Below, piece by piece: positions 38,901 through 48,170 of a stretch of 64,000 nt of DNA. Within the stretch, counting starts at the first letter, position 1; every line of letters begins with the position of its first letter. Below the pieces are notes generated by a model. It had not been told where the DNA came from, made no database searches, and saw only the letters and a program-made list of their open reading frames with translations. Origin of the DNA: Clostridiaceae bacterium (lineage in GTDB: Bacteria; Bacillota; Clostridia; Oscillospirales; Acutalibacteraceae); the NCBI GenBank assembly GCA_030530095.1, contig JAUMVO010000003.1, forward strand, positions 1 to 64,000, written 5' to 3'. Position numbers and translations under genes: made by a program.

Positions 38901-39431
38901 GCCGCCGCGAACGGAGAACTGACCGACGCCCTCAACCATATCGCAGCGCGTGTAACCCGACGAGATGAGGACTTCCTTAACATTATCGGGCGAAGCGTTG
39001 CCGCCCTTCTTAAGATTGAGCGAATACTTTTTCAGCTCCTCGGGCGGAACGGTGCGCTGAATTGCCGCGCCGACAGAGCAGGTAACGACATCAACCGTGC
39101 CGTCAAGCAGAGCCGCAAGCGCTTTAAGTCGGCGCTGTTCGTATTCGTGCGAACGAATTTCGGCGCCGTTGAACGAGAAGTCGCGCTCGGGATAGACAAC
39201 GGCGTTGAGACCGAACGCCTTCAGGTCCTCGCAGAGCTTGGTAGCCGAGGCTTCGTCGGGCATGACAACAACGCCCTTACGGGACAGATTCCCGCAAAGG
39301 CAGTTAATTAAATGAGCCTTATGTATTTGTGTTACGCCCAGCACACCCAGCGGCAGACGCGAGAGACTGACAGCCCTTTCGAGCGCCTCGTATTCGGGTG
39401 ATTTTCTGAGCAGTGCCGTAAAGCCTGACAT
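35964..39431 (-). CDS. mfd: Transcription-repair coupling factor Mfd
   Basis: DNA translocase that removes stalled RNA polymerase and recruits UvrA. It has the UvrB-like N-terminal part, a CarD-like RNAP-interaction domain (GDYIVHRTHGIGVFDGI), and RecG-like helicase domains with Walker A LLCGDVGFGKTEVALRAAFK, the DEEQRFG box, and TLSATPIPRTLNMA. The C-terminal TRCF domain is present. 1155 aa, normal length. GGAG precedes the ATG. Order pth-mfd as in Bacillus. Confidence 0.96.
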   Translation of the reverse strand: MSGFTALLRKSPEYEALERAVSLSRLPLGVLGVTQIHKAHLINCLCGNLSRKGVVVMPDEASATKLCEDLKAFGLNAVVYPERDFSFNGAEIRSHEYEQRRLKALAALLDGTVDVVTCSVGAAIQRTVPPEELKKYSLNLKKGGNASPDNVKEVLISSGYTRCDMVEGVGQFSVRGGILDLFSPDSGQPVRIEFWGDTIESMSHFDIVSQRRTDSVDSLSIMPSTEIVFSSDEDLKNRIEAFMKTVKGKGSVKAKESLRADIDRLSDGVKLNNQDKYLPLAYREATLFDYIGKDCLFFVGESSAVKEKAQTSSKLLAEEIKALFEEGTLCNGLDKFCLSFAELLREYEKHSVIFLDNFARGSFDIPVKELVNLTANTLPAWNGRFDVLLEDLTPLVKQKAQIVLFGGTDKNAKTLADDLENEGIPALYFAVEPKEFPKTRVSVVAGALSGGFSYPNEKIYVFSYGRAVLTSKTVHKSAFKKGKGINSLDELTKGDYIVHRTHGIGVFDGIQKLEVGKVVKDYIKIKYANSDVLYLPVTQLDLVSKYIGPHDDSGKTVKLNRLGTQDWEKTKRKVRSAVKDMADELIALYSKRQQSKGFAFSPDIDMQSDFERRFPYDETPDQLRASDEIKGDMEKPYPMDRLLCGDVGFGKTEVALRAAFKCIADGKQCAILVPTTILALQHYKTIKARFEGFPVEVEMLSRFRSANQQKKIVAALKRGSVDIIVGTHRLISKDIEFRDLGLLIVDEEQRFGVAQKERLKEKFPFVDVLTLSATPIPRTLNMAMTGIRDMSVIEEAPQDRHPVQTYVLEHDMGILAEAMEKELRRGGQVYYLYNRVEDIERKAAEIKAMLPDAKVEVAHGKMAEDELSERWRALLEGEIDILVCTTIIETGVDVPNCNTLIIEDADRLGLAQLHQIRGRVGRSSRRASAYFTFKRSKILSEIAQKRLEAIRKYTEFGSGFKIAMRDLEIRGAGSILGAAQHGHLEAVGYDMYLELLGEAVSEEKGETNNIKKKECLIDMQIDAHIPESYIDSIPQRLAIYRRIADIFTAEDALDVEDELKDRYGDIPPSVRGLIDISMLRNLASKQGIYEIGQQGQTVLLYVTEIPASLVLNLSAALRGRVSISEIGRKHIKVKMLGTQSPLDCLKEIFGYINED

Positions 39432-39447
39432 AAATAACTCCGTGGAA

Positions 39448-40047
39448 TTATGAATTAAACATGTTCATAGCTTCGTCGATATCGCCGTCGAGCATTATCT
39501 CAAGCGCTTCGCAGGCGTTGTCGATAGCCTCTTTCAGCGGTTTCGCCTCATCTTTTCTGAAGTCCGAGAGCACCCAGTCCGCAAGCTCGTCAAAATTTTC
39601 GGGCTTGTGCCCTACGCCGAGCTTGATACGCGGAAACTCGTTGCTGCCGAGATGCGCGATAATGCTCTTGATGCCGTTGTGACCGCCGTCTGTGCCCTTA
39701 CGCTTGATGCGAAGCTTGCCGACGTCGAGCGATATGTCATCAAATATTATAATTATTTTTTCTGGCGGTATTTTGTAGAAACGCGCCGCCTCTGCGACCG
39801 CTTCTCCCGAATTGTTCATATAGGTCTGCGGTTTCATCACGATAACGCGGTGAGTGCCGATTTTTGTGTCGGCGATTACCGCTTTGAATTTAAGCTTATT
39901 GATTTTGAAGCCGTGCTTTTCGGCCAATTCGTCAACGCACAAAAACCCCGAATTGTGTCGGGTGAGGGTGTATTTCCGCTCGGGATTTCCCAGCCCTGCC
40001 ACGAGAAATTCAGGTGCGCCGCTGCTTGAAGCTTTCTTAAAAAACAT
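39448..40047 (-). CDS. pth: Peptidyl-tRNA hydrolase
   Basis: Recycles peptidyl-tRNA. Motifs GLGNPERKYTLTRHNSGF (catalytic His in RHN), KPQTYMNNSGEAV and FDDISLDVGKLRIKRKGTDGGHNGIKSI match family 1 Pth. About 13 residues precede the core. 199 aa. It lies 16 bases upstream of mfd. Confidence 0.95.
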   Translation of the reverse strand: MFFKKASSSGAPEFLVAGLGNPERKYTLTRHNSGFLCVDELAEKHGFKINKLKFKAVIADTKIGTHRVIVMKPQTYMNNSGEAVAEAARFYKIPPEKIIIIFDDISLDVGKLRIKRKGTDGGHNGIKSIIAHLGSNEFPRIKLGVGHKPENFDELADWVLSDFRKDEAKPLKEAIDNACEALEIMLDGDIDEAMNMFNS

Positions 40048-40069
40048 ATTATTCCTCTTTGTATCAATA

Positions 40070-40091
40070 AAGGCTGAGCGCGCTCAGCCTT
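40070..40091. terminator. Perfect palindrome between glmU and pth
   Basis: AAGGCTGAGCG with CGCTCAGCCTT, a 22-bp perfect palindrome with flanking T-rich ends. Likely the terminator of glmU. Confidence 0.75.
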
Positions 40092-40097
40092 TTCTTA

Positions 40098-41486
40098 TCA
40101 GATGATTTGCTCGTCCTCGGTAACCTTTTCGAGCTTCCAGCCGATTTTGTTAACCTGCCTTGCTCTTGCTATACCGAGCGCCGCGTCGGGGACGTCCTCG
40201 GTTATGGTCGAGCCCGCAGCCGTATAAGCGCCCTCGCCGACGGTTACGGGTGCGACAAGGTTCGTGTTACAGCCGATAAAGGCGTTGTCCATAATCTTGG
40301 TTCTGTACTTTTGCTTGCCGTTGTAGTTAACCGTAACGGTACCGCAGCCGAAGTTGACGTGCTTGCCGACATCGCTGTCGCCGACGTATGTAAGGTGCGA
40401 AACCTTGGTGCCCGTGTCAATGACGGAATTCTTGACCTCAACGAAGTTGCCGAGGTGAACGTTTTCGCCTATAACCGAGTTCGGTCTGATATGTACGAAC
40501 GGACCGATAGTCGCGCCTTTTTTAACGGTTGAATTATAGCACTGAACGGTGTTGAGAGTAACCTCATCGCCGATTATGCTGTTCTCAATCAAGGTGTTGG
40601 GGCCGATCTGGCAGTTCTTGCCTATCTTGACCTTGCCGCGGATAATTGTGCCGGGCAGGATGAGCGTATCCATACCGATTTCAACATCGGGACCGATGAG
40701 AATGCTTTCAAACGACGGGATATCAACGCCCGCTTCAAGGTGCTTTTCGATAAGACTGCGTCTTGCAATATGGTTTAACTCGTGGAGCTGGTTTCTGTCG
40801 TTTGCGCCGAGCACGATTTCGGGACGTGCAGCAAAGCTGGTGCCTACAGTGCAGCCGTTTTGAACCATCCACGAAATAGCGTCAACGAGGTTGTACTCGC
40901 CGGTCTTGCGCGGATCAATGGCATCGAGTGCCTTGAGCAGCCAGCCGGCATTGAACCAGTATGCGCCCGAGCTGATTTCGTCAATCTTCTTTATGTGGCT
41001 TGCCGCATCCTTTTCCTCGACGATTTCAACAAAGTTACCCTCGCTGTCACGAACGATTCGGCCGTAACCGAAGGGCTTTTCAACCTTCGCGGAAATTATA
41101 GTGCAGTCGTAGCCGTTCATTATCTGAACGCCAAGGGCGTTACGGATGGTTTCGGCATCCATTAACGGGGAGTCGCCGTTAAGGATGAGTATGTTTTTAT
41201 CGGAGTTTCTTTCAATAAAGGGCCTTGCCTGCATAGTGGCATGAGCCGTACCGTGCGGGTCCGGCTGAACGTATATGTCGCAGCTGCCTCTGACAAAGTC
41301 GGCAACCGCGTTATCGTCGCTTGCGGAGATAACGGCAATTTCACCAACACCGCTTCTCTTGACGGCGGTGATTACCCATTCGAGCATGGGTTTGGAAAGC
41401 AGCCTCGTCATAACGTAAGGCAGCGCAGATTTCATTCTGTAGCTGTCGCCGGCTGCAAGAATTATAGCAGCACTTTTCGATACCAT
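40098..41486 (-). CDS. glmU: Bifunctional GlcNAc-1-P uridyltransferase / GlcN-1-P acetyltransferase
   Basis: Makes UDP-GlcNAc for the cell wall. The C-terminal left-handed beta-helix with VSHLTYVGDSDVGKHVNFGCGTVTVNYNGKQK and the acetyl-CoA site is typical. The N-terminal uridyltransferase has QPDPHGTAHAT and NGDSPL, but the nucleotide loop reads LAAGDSYRMKSALPYVM instead of LAAGKGTRMxSxLPKVL: the Arg is kept while the lysine equivalent to E. coli K25 is Tyr. ATG chosen after GGAGGAG, 462 aa. An upstream start 8 codons earlier is less likely. Confidence 0.9.
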   Translation of the reverse strand: MVSKSAAIILAAGDSYRMKSALPYVMTRLLSKPMLEWVITAVKRSGVGEIAVISASDDNAVADFVRGSCDIYVQPDPHGTAHATMQARPFIERNSDKNILILNGDSPLMDAETIRNALGVQIMNGYDCTIISAKVEKPFGYGRIVRDSEGNFVEIVEEKDAASHIKKIDEISSGAYWFNAGWLLKALDAIDPRKTGEYNLVDAISWMVQNGCTVGTSFAARPEIVLGANDRNQLHELNHIARRSLIEKHLEAGVDIPSFESILIGPDVEIGMDTLILPGTIIRGKVKIGKNCQIGPNTLIENSIIGDEVTLNTVQCYNSTVKKGATIGPFVHIRPNSVIGENVHLGNFVEVKNSVIDTGTKVSHLTYVGDSDVGKHVNFGCGTVTVNYNGKQKYRTKIMDNAFIGCNTNLVAPVTVGEGAYTAAGSTITEDVPDAALGIARARQVNKIGWKLEKVTEDEQII

Positions 41487-41580
41487 AGATACTCCTCCGT
41501 ATAAAAACATCTATACATAATAAATAATATCATATATAAAATGAAAATACAACTATATTTTTTTCAGCGGCCCAAAAGAA

Positions 41581-41614
41581 TATCGGGACGCCTGCTTTCG
41601 CCTGCGTCCCGATA
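41581..41614 (-). terminator. Terminator after gdhA
   Basis: TATCGGGACGC pairs with GCGTCCCGATA, with a further inner GCAGGC/GCCTGC-like stem; T-rich on the minus strand beyond it. Confidence 0.85.
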
Positions 41615-41665
41615 CCCTTTGAGGAGTTTGTATCTGATTTTTGTGGAGGTCAATCAATAATACTG

Positions 41666-43003
<1,338 letters not shown>

Positions 43004-43034
43004 TCAAATCCTTTCAGTTTTCAATATGATAAGA

Positions 43035-43063
43035 ATTTTACACCTGTTTATTGATTTTTGCAA
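43035..43063 (-). promoter_or_regulatory. Promoter of gdhA
   Basis: Minus strand TTGCAA (43058-43063), 17 bases, TAAAAT (43035-43040), about 40 bases before the gene. Confidence 0.65.
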
Positions 43064-43252
43064 GTTTTAATTTGTAAAAATTCATTTTTGCAAAAAAACG
43101 ATTTTTGTGCAAAATGTTCAAAACCGCACTACATATAGGAATAACGCGTTTTATTTTATCTGTTTAACGTGTTAAAATCTGACTTAAAATAAACAAAAAA
43201 CTGCAAAACAATGAACAGTCCGGGGGTAAGGTGTTGATTTATCGCAAAAAAA

Positions 43253-43276
43253 TACGGCGGAATAAATCCGCCGTAA
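43253..43276 (-). terminator. Terminator after ahcY
   Basis: TACGGCGGA pairs with TCCGCCGTA around a 5-base loop, followed on the minus strand by seven T. Confidence 0.92.
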
Positions 43277-43293
43277 AAACTTATATTTATTAA

Positions 43294-44538
43294 TTACACG
43301 TTCCAGCTGTTGATATAGGCGTCCTGCTCAGCCGAGAGGGTGTCTATCGAGATGCCCCACGCCTTCAGCTTTCGGTTGGCGACGTTGCGGTCGATTTCGT
43401 CGGGAACATAGTTCACGCCGACCTTCAGCGCGTCACGGTTTCTGACCATATATCTCGCCGACAGAGCCTGAATTGCGAAGCTCATATCCATAATCTCGGC
43501 GGGGTGGCCGTCGCCCGCGGCAAGATTGACGAGCCTGCCCTCGGCTATGAGGTTGAGCCAGTGACCGTTGGGCATTCTGTAGCCCATAATATTATTGCGC
43601 TTTTCGGCGATTTCAACGGCATTTTTCTCAAGGTCGCCGATATTGATTTCGACGTTGAAGTGTCCCGCGTTGCAGAGTATTGCGCCGTCCTTCATGTTGA
43701 GCATAGCTGCTTCGGTTATGACGTCCTTACAGCCCGTGACCGTAATAAAGAAGTCGCCGACCTTTGCAGCTTCGGTCATCGGCATAACGTCGAAGCCTTC
43801 CATTTTTGCTTCCATAGCCTTGATCGGGTCTATTTCTGTGACTATTACATTGGCGCCGAAGCCTTTGGCGCGCATAGCGACGCCCTTGCCGCACCAGCCG
43901 TAGCCGGCTACGACGACGTTCTTGCCCGCAACGACGAGGTTGGTCGTGCGGTTGATGCCGTCCCATACGCTCTGACCGGTGCCGTAGCGGTTGTCAAAAA
44001 GATATTTGCACTGTGCGTTGTTGACCGCCATCATCGGGAATTTCAGCTGACCGTCGCGCTCCATCGCCTTAAGTCTTATAATGCCCGTTGTGGTTTCCTC
44101 ACAGCCGCCGATAACGCCGTCTATGAGCGCGGGGTATTCGTTATGAATGAGATTTACGAGGTCGCCGCCGTCGTCAATAATTACATTGGGACCGATTTTA
44201 ATAACTTCCCTGAGGTGTGCGTTGTACTGCTCTGCGGTTGCACCGTGAACGGCAAAAACGTTAAGTCCGCCCTTTACAAGTGCGGCGGCAACGTCGTCCT
44301 GAGTCGAGAGGGGATTGCTGCCCGTGACGTACATTTCAGCTCCGCCCGCAGCGAGCACGCGGCAGAGATACGCCGTTTTTGCTTCAAGGTGCACCGACAG
44401 CGCAACCTTAAGTCCCGCAAAGGGCTTTTCAAGGGAAAATTCCTCCTCAAGCGAGGACAGAAGCGGCATATTCGCCTTAACCCACGTGATTTTTCTTTCG
44501 CCCGATTCCCAGAGGGAGAGGTCTTTTATATCGCTCAT
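43294..44538 (-). CDS. ahcY: S-adenosylhomocysteine hydrolase
   Basis: Splits SAH into adenosine and homocysteine with bound NAD. LSVHLEAKTAYLCRVLAAGGAEMYVTGSNPLSTQDDV, the NNAQCKYLFDNRYGTGQSVWDGI region and the NAD loop VVAGYGWCGKGVAMRAKGFGANVIVTEIDP are present. 414 aa, the short archaeal/bacterial type without the insertion seen in eukaryotes. ATG selected after AGGTGG; the open frame continues upstream for 97 codons of non-coding character. Confidence 0.94.
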   Translation of the reverse strand: MSDIKDLSLWESGERKITWVKANMPLLSSLEEEFSLEKPFAGLKVALSVHLEAKTAYLCRVLAAGGAEMYVTGSNPLSTQDDVAAALVKGGLNVFAVHGATAEQYNAHLREVIKIGPNVIIDDGGDLVNLIHNEYPALIDGVIGGCEETTTGIIRLKAMERDGQLKFPMMAVNNAQCKYLFDNRYGTGQSVWDGINRTTNLVVAGKNVVVAGYGWCGKGVAMRAKGFGANVIVTEIDPIKAMEAKMEGFDVMPMTEAAKVGDFFITVTGCKDVITEAAMLNMKDGAILCNAGHFNVEINIGDLEKNAVEIAEKRNNIMGYRMPNGHWLNLIAEGRLVNLAAGDGHPAEIMDMSFAIQALSARYMVRNRDALKVGVNYVPDEIDRNVANRKLKAWGISIDTLSAEQDAYINSWNV

Positions 44539-44572
44539 TTTTCCACCTGTTTTCGTTAAAAAATACAATCTA

Positions 44573-44601
44573 AAAATACCATAATTACCCTTAAAAAGCA
44601 A
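44573..44601 (-). promoter_or_regulatory. Promoter of ahcY
   Basis: Minus strand TTGCTT (44596-44601), 17 bases, TATTTT (44573-44578). It lies 11 bases from the divergent promoter at 44612. Confidence 0.5.
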
Positions 44602-44611
44602 CATATATTTA

Positions 44612-44640
44612 TTGACAGAGAAAAAGAATTGTGTAATAAT
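44612..44640 (+). promoter_or_regulatory. Promoter of the DUF4474 lipoprotein
   Basis: TTGACA (44612-44617), 17 bases, AATAAT (44635-44640). Confidence 0.75.
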
Positions 44641-44686
44641 TAATAATGTATAGGATTTTATAATTTCATTTGAAAGGCTTTTGACA

Positions 44687-45694
44687 ATGAAAGAAGAAAG
44701 ACGTTTGACAATGAGAATAGCGGCTGCGCTTGCAGCGCTTGTGCTTGTGATATGCGCGCTCTCCTCCTGCGGTCCCAAAGAGGAGGAACCCGAAATCACG
44801 AGAAGCGCGGTTACGATTATCGCGCCCATTCATACCGAGGAGGATTACCGCGGTGAGGCGACTACCGATCCCGACGCGACTAAGAACGCGGCTACTACCG
44901 CGGCAACGAAGAAGGACGGCACGACCGCTCCCGCAACTACGGCAGACAACAGACCTGCAGTTACGTTCGAAAACCCGCTTGAAAACGAGGCGATAAGTCA
45001 GGCGGCTGCCAATTCGGGCGGCACAAGCGCGAAGGATATAGCAGAGTTCGTAAGCGTAATGGGTTACGATTACGATCCCAATCAGGGTATTTTCTATACC
45101 TCGCTTGACAACTGGCAGAGGCAGGGCAACTTCGTAGCGCACTACGACACAGCCGCTCACTATATCAATATGAACTACAAGACCATCCGTATCGACTTCG
45201 GACCGACGGAGGGCTACAACTGGAGAATGCAGCTGTGGAAGGGTGAATACGGTGTATTCGGCGGCTGCGAGGCAGGTATTTATACGCAGAACCCCGATAC
45301 GAACAATATGCTTTACACGGGCGTTGACGATGCGCACATGCTTCAGTGGGAATCGGCACTTTACTTAAACGAGGCTGATTTCAAGGCGAACAACGCATGG
45401 TTCTACCGCGAGTGGCAGAGTCACTGGTGGCTGACGGGCTTCAAGTCGGGCGTTGTCAATCCCGAGGAAATAGTAATGTTCCTGCACGTCCGTATGAGAA
45501 GTGCCGAGATGGCAAATCGGTTTGAAGAGGCTCTGCTTAAAAGCGGATTTACCAATCTGGGAAGCGGAAGCTTTTCAAGGAAAAACGCCGGCAGTAATCT
45601 TGAGGTTGATTCGTTCAAGAAATCAATGAACGACTTCTACCTTGCGTGGCGCGACCTCGGCGAGCTTAACTATCAGCAGAGAACAGGAAATTAA
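44687..45694 (+). CDS. DUF4474-domain lipoprotein
   Basis: Secreted lipoprotein: signal peptide with a hydrophobic core (about 12-25) and lipobox ALSSC, then a Thr/Ala/Lys-rich linker (about 60-95) and a globular domain beginning MGYDYDPNQGIFYTSLDNWQRQ. The second half has RIDFGPTEGYNWRMQLWKGEYGVFGGCEAGIYT, which resembles DUF4474 proteins of clostridia; no function is known. ATG (335 aa) follows GAAAGG. Monocistronic, with its own promoter and terminator. Confidence 0.8.
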   Translation: MKEERRLTMRIAAALAALVLVICALSSCGPKEEEPEITRSAVTIIAPIHTEEDYRGEATTDPDATKNAATTAATKKDGTTAPATTADNRPAVTFENPLENEAISQAAANSGGTSAKDIAEFVSVMGYDYDPNQGIFYTSLDNWQRQGNFVAHYDTAAHYINMNYKTIRIDFGPTEGYNWRMQLWKGEYGVFGGCEAGIYTQNPDTNNMLYTGVDDAHMLQWESALYLNEADFKANNAWFYREWQSHWWLTGFKSGVVNPEEIVMFLHVRMRSAEMANRFEEALLKSGFTNLGSGSFSRKNAGSNLEVDSFKKSMNDFYLAWRDLGELNYQQRTGN

Positions 45695-45701
45695 AAGAGC
45701 A

Positions 45702-45724
45702 AGCCCAACTTCGGTTGGGCTTTA
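45702..45724 (+). terminator. Terminator after the DUF4474 gene
   Basis: AGCCCAAC pairs with GTTGGGCT around a TTCG tetraloop, followed by TTAT. Confidence 0.85.
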
Positions 45725-45747
45725 TAAATCGATAAAGGAAGATAAAA

Positions 45748-46329
45748 ATGAAAAACGGCTTTTTTGCATTTACAAGCAGAATTAAATACATCAACCGCTG
45801 GGCGCTGATGAGAAATACCAATTACGAAACTCTTTCCCAGCATTCACAGGAGGTCGCGGTTATTGCCCACGCCCTCGCGGAAATCGGAAACAGACGGCTG
45901 GAGAAGAATTATAATTCCGAGCGCGCGGCGCTTCTCGGGCTTTATCACGACGTGCCCGAAATTATCACGGGCGATATGCCGACTCCCGTCAAGTACTATA
46001 ACGCCGAAATGCGCGACACGTTTCAGAAGGTTGAGGACAACGCCAGCAACACGCTTCTGGGTATGCTTCCCGACGATCTGAAGCCGTCGTTTGAGCCGCT
46101 GTTTTTCAAAAAGGAAGAGGACGCCGAGCTCTGGAAGCTCGTCAAGGCTGCCGACAAGATAAGCGCCTATATCAAGTGCGTTGAGGAGAGAAAGGCGGGC
46201 AACGCCGAGTTTATCGAAGCGGAGCATTCGTCGCGCCTCTGCGTTTCGGCGCTCAAATGTCCCGAGGCCAACATTTTCCTTAACGATTTTATCGGCGCGT
46301 ACGAGCTGCCGCTTGATAAGTTAAAATGA
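45748..46329 (+). CDS. yfbR: 5'-deoxynucleotidase, YfbR family (HD domain)
   Basis: HD-domain phosphohydrolase that dephosphorylates deoxyribonucleoside 5'-monophosphates in E. coli. Nearly every active-site residue of E. coli YfbR is in place: R17 and W18 in INRWALMRN, H32 in LSQHSQ, H67 and D68 in YHDVPE, E71, D76 in GDMPTPVKYYN, and the later KAADKISAYIKCVEE. 193 aa, full length. AAGGAAG precedes the ATG. Confidence 0.92.
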   Translation: MKNGFFAFTSRIKYINRWALMRNTNYETLSQHSQEVAVIAHALAEIGNRRLEKNYNSERAALLGLYHDVPEIITGDMPTPVKYYNAEMRDTFQKVEDNASNTLLGMLPDDLKPSFEPLFFKKEEDAELWKLVKAADKISAYIKCVEERKAGNAEFIEAEHSSRLCVSALKCPEANIFLNDFIGAYELPLDKLK

Positions 46330-46343
46330 GCTAAAAATGAGTA

Positions 46344-46370
46344 AAGCAACGTATTGTTGCTTCACTTTTT
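46344..46370 (+). terminator. Terminator after yfbR
   Basis: AAGCAAC pairs with GTTGCTT around a short loop, followed by CACTTTTTGCTT. Confidence 0.7.
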
Positions 46371-46411
46371 GCTTGAATAATGCTTTTATATGAGCGAGGG
46401 GAGGTAATGAA

Positions 46412-47890
46412 ATGATTAAAATTTCGAAGAACCTCAAAAAATTCAGAAAGCTTTCAAATCTTACTCAGGAGCAGCTTGCCGAAAGAATGAATCTCACACG
46501 TCAGGCAATCTCAAACTGGGAGAACGACAAATCTCAGCCCGACATTGACAGTATAGCAAGGCTTGCGGAAATCTTCGGTATCACCGTCGAGGAAATGATT
46601 TACGGCAGCCTTAAAAAGGTCGGTGTTGACGAAAATGACGAGAACAAAAGAAACGTTATGAAAGTAGTGCTTTCGGTTTTCGGCGGACTGTTCGTAGCGG
46701 CGGGCGCGATAATTATCTTTGTCTCGTTCTGGGAGGATTTTCCCGATTTTATAAAGTCGGCGTTCGCGTTTGGACCGTTCGTTATCGGTCTCGCGTTTGC
46801 GGCGTTCGTATATATTAAAAAACGTCAGAGCTACGTCTGGCGCGAGGTTGCGGGCGTAGTGTGGTGCGTCGGAGTTATTACCTCGCTGTCGCTTTTCGGC
46901 GACACGCTTTACGATATGGTTTCTTATGAAAACTGGGAAACTGCGGGGCTTATACTGGAGCTTGCTTCGCTTATGCTGTGCATACCCGCGATGTTTATAC
47001 TCAAGAGTGTTGCGGTTTTGCCGATATATTTCGCAAACCTTCTGTTCTGTGCGGCAGACAGCGGGGTGACGGTCGGCGCAACACACGAAAATGTACTTGC
47101 ATTTTTTGTACTGCCGCTGTTTGCGGTCGGCGCTCTGTTCACGCATCTTGTGAAAAAGGACAACGAGCTGAGATACAGATTCTGCGTCTGGATAAGCGCG
47201 CTGGCCTTCGCCGTCACGAATATTGCGATGTATCTCTGTGTGGGCAGCGAGCTTACGGTTCAGGCAATGATTCTGATTTTTGCCGCGTACTGTCTGTTAA
47301 GCGAAAAGCAGACGGTTTACGGCCTGCCGTTTCGCATTGTCGGCACGCTCGGTTTATGCGTATCGGTTACAGTGTCGGTATTTATGACTTCAGATGCTTA
47401 TACCTCGCTTGAATTTGTAAGTATCGGTCAGGTTTTCGCGCCCGTAACGACGCTTATATTCCTCGGTCTTTGCATATATTACGTATTTGCCGATTTCGCC
47501 TTCGAGGTTTCGGATGCGCTTCGCTATCCCGCGGCTGTTGCTGCGGTGGTTGTCGGTATAATTGCCGCATCAATAAAAAGGGACTACTATGCAGACGGTT
47601 TCGACTGGGAGCGTTTTTATGACGCACGGGAAAAGCTCGGACTGCTTATTCTTACGGCGGCGGCGCTTATCGGGCTGTCGTTCATATTAAAGGGTATAAG
47701 CAGACTTAAGCTCTTTGAACTCAATGTCGGAATAATCACCGTGTTTGCCGCGTTTGTAATACTCGTTTCCTCAGTGTTCGATTTCAATATGATAACCGTC
47801 GGCATACTGCTCATTCTTTTCGGCGCGTCAATGTTTGCTTCCAATCTGCTTGTTTCAAAGCATAAGAAGGAACTTAAACAGAGTGAATAA
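46412..47890 (+). CDS. Xre-family regulator with a large membrane domain
   Basis: The N-terminal 65 residues are a Cro/C1-type helix-turn-helix (LKKFRKLSNLTQEQLAERMNLTRQAISNWENDKSQPDIDSIARLAEIFGI). After a short linker come about 12 hydrophobic segments (from about residue 85 to 480), so DNA binding and membrane sensing are on one chain. Such one-component membrane regulators are common in clostridia, but the signal and targets here are unknown. GGAGGT precedes the ATG. 492 aa. Membrane part loosely resembles DUF2157-type domains. Confidence 0.8.
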   Translation: MIKISKNLKKFRKLSNLTQEQLAERMNLTRQAISNWENDKSQPDIDSIARLAEIFGITVEEMIYGSLKKVGVDENDENKRNVMKVVLSVFGGLFVAAGAIIIFVSFWEDFPDFIKSAFAFGPFVIGLAFAAFVYIKKRQSYVWREVAGVVWCVGVITSLSLFGDTLYDMVSYENWETAGLILELASLMLCIPAMFILKSVAVLPIYFANLLFCAADSGVTVGATHENVLAFFVLPLFAVGALFTHLVKKDNELRYRFCVWISALAFAVTNIAMYLCVGSELTVQAMILIFAAYCLLSEKQTVYGLPFRIVGTLGLCVSVTVSVFMTSDAYTSLEFVSIGQVFAPVTTLIFLGLCIYYVFADFAFEVSDALRYPAAVAAVVVGIIAASIKRDYYADGFDWERFYDAREKLGLLILTAAALIGLSFILKGISRLKLFELNVGIITVFAAFVILVSSVFDFNMITVGILLILFGASMFASNLLVSKHKKELKQSE

Positions 47891-47895
47891 AAGAA

Positions 47896-47928
47896 AGGAC
47901 AGGAGAAGATCTCCTGTCCTCGTTTTCT
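47896..47928 (+). terminator. Terminator after the Xre regulator
   Basis: AGGACAGGAG pairs with CTCCTGTCCT around AAGAT, followed by CGTTTTCT. Its right arm is duplicated at 48143-48153. Confidence 0.8.
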
Positions 47929-48142
47929 GTAAGGCGATATGTTGCTACGCAACGCGATATATTCAAAAACGAATGCGATATACACTCACTTCGTTCGTGT
48001 GCGATATGACATATATTCCTCTTGTGCCGCAGGCACATTTCGCATTTGATTGCAAATCAAATATATCGCAATATGTAATATTATATCGCATATTCCGCAA
48101 GGAATATATATCGTTGCCCGACATTCAGCTGAATGTCGGGCT
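47921..48142. repeat. Array of small hairpins separated by GCGATAT/ATATCGC
   Basis: GCGATAT occurs at 47934, 47954, 47975 and 48001; ATATCGC at 48063 and 48083, with a related ATATCG at 48108. Between them lie short different hairpins: GTTGC/GCAAC, ATTC/GAAT, CAC/GTG, GTGCC/GGCAC, TTGATT/AATCAA and ATATTCC/GGAATAT. It ends in a perfect 26-bp palindrome (48116-48141, GCCCGACATTCAG and its complement). The 11-mer TCTCCTGTCCT flanks it on both sides (47910-47920, 48143-48153). Confidence 0.8.
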
Positions 48143-48170
48143 TCTCCTGTCCTTAATTGTTATACTATTT

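Noticed and set aside
43504..44559. 351-codon plus-strand open frame opposite ahcY
   Set aside because: It mirrors the conserved hydrolase on the other strand and has no start signals; antisense shadow.
44539..44611. SAH or SAM riboswitch before ahcY
   Set aside because: The leader is short, AT-rich and without GC-paired helices; the region is filled by the promoter pair.
44539..44829. N-terminal extension of ahcY
   Set aside because: 97 extra residues of low-complexity, non-conserved sequence run across two promoters; the ATG at 44538 has a ribosome site and gives the family N-terminus.
47921..48142. CRISPR array
   Set aside because: The repeated unit is only 7 bases and inverts midway; the spacers are themselves palindromes of varied length and no cas gene is nearby.
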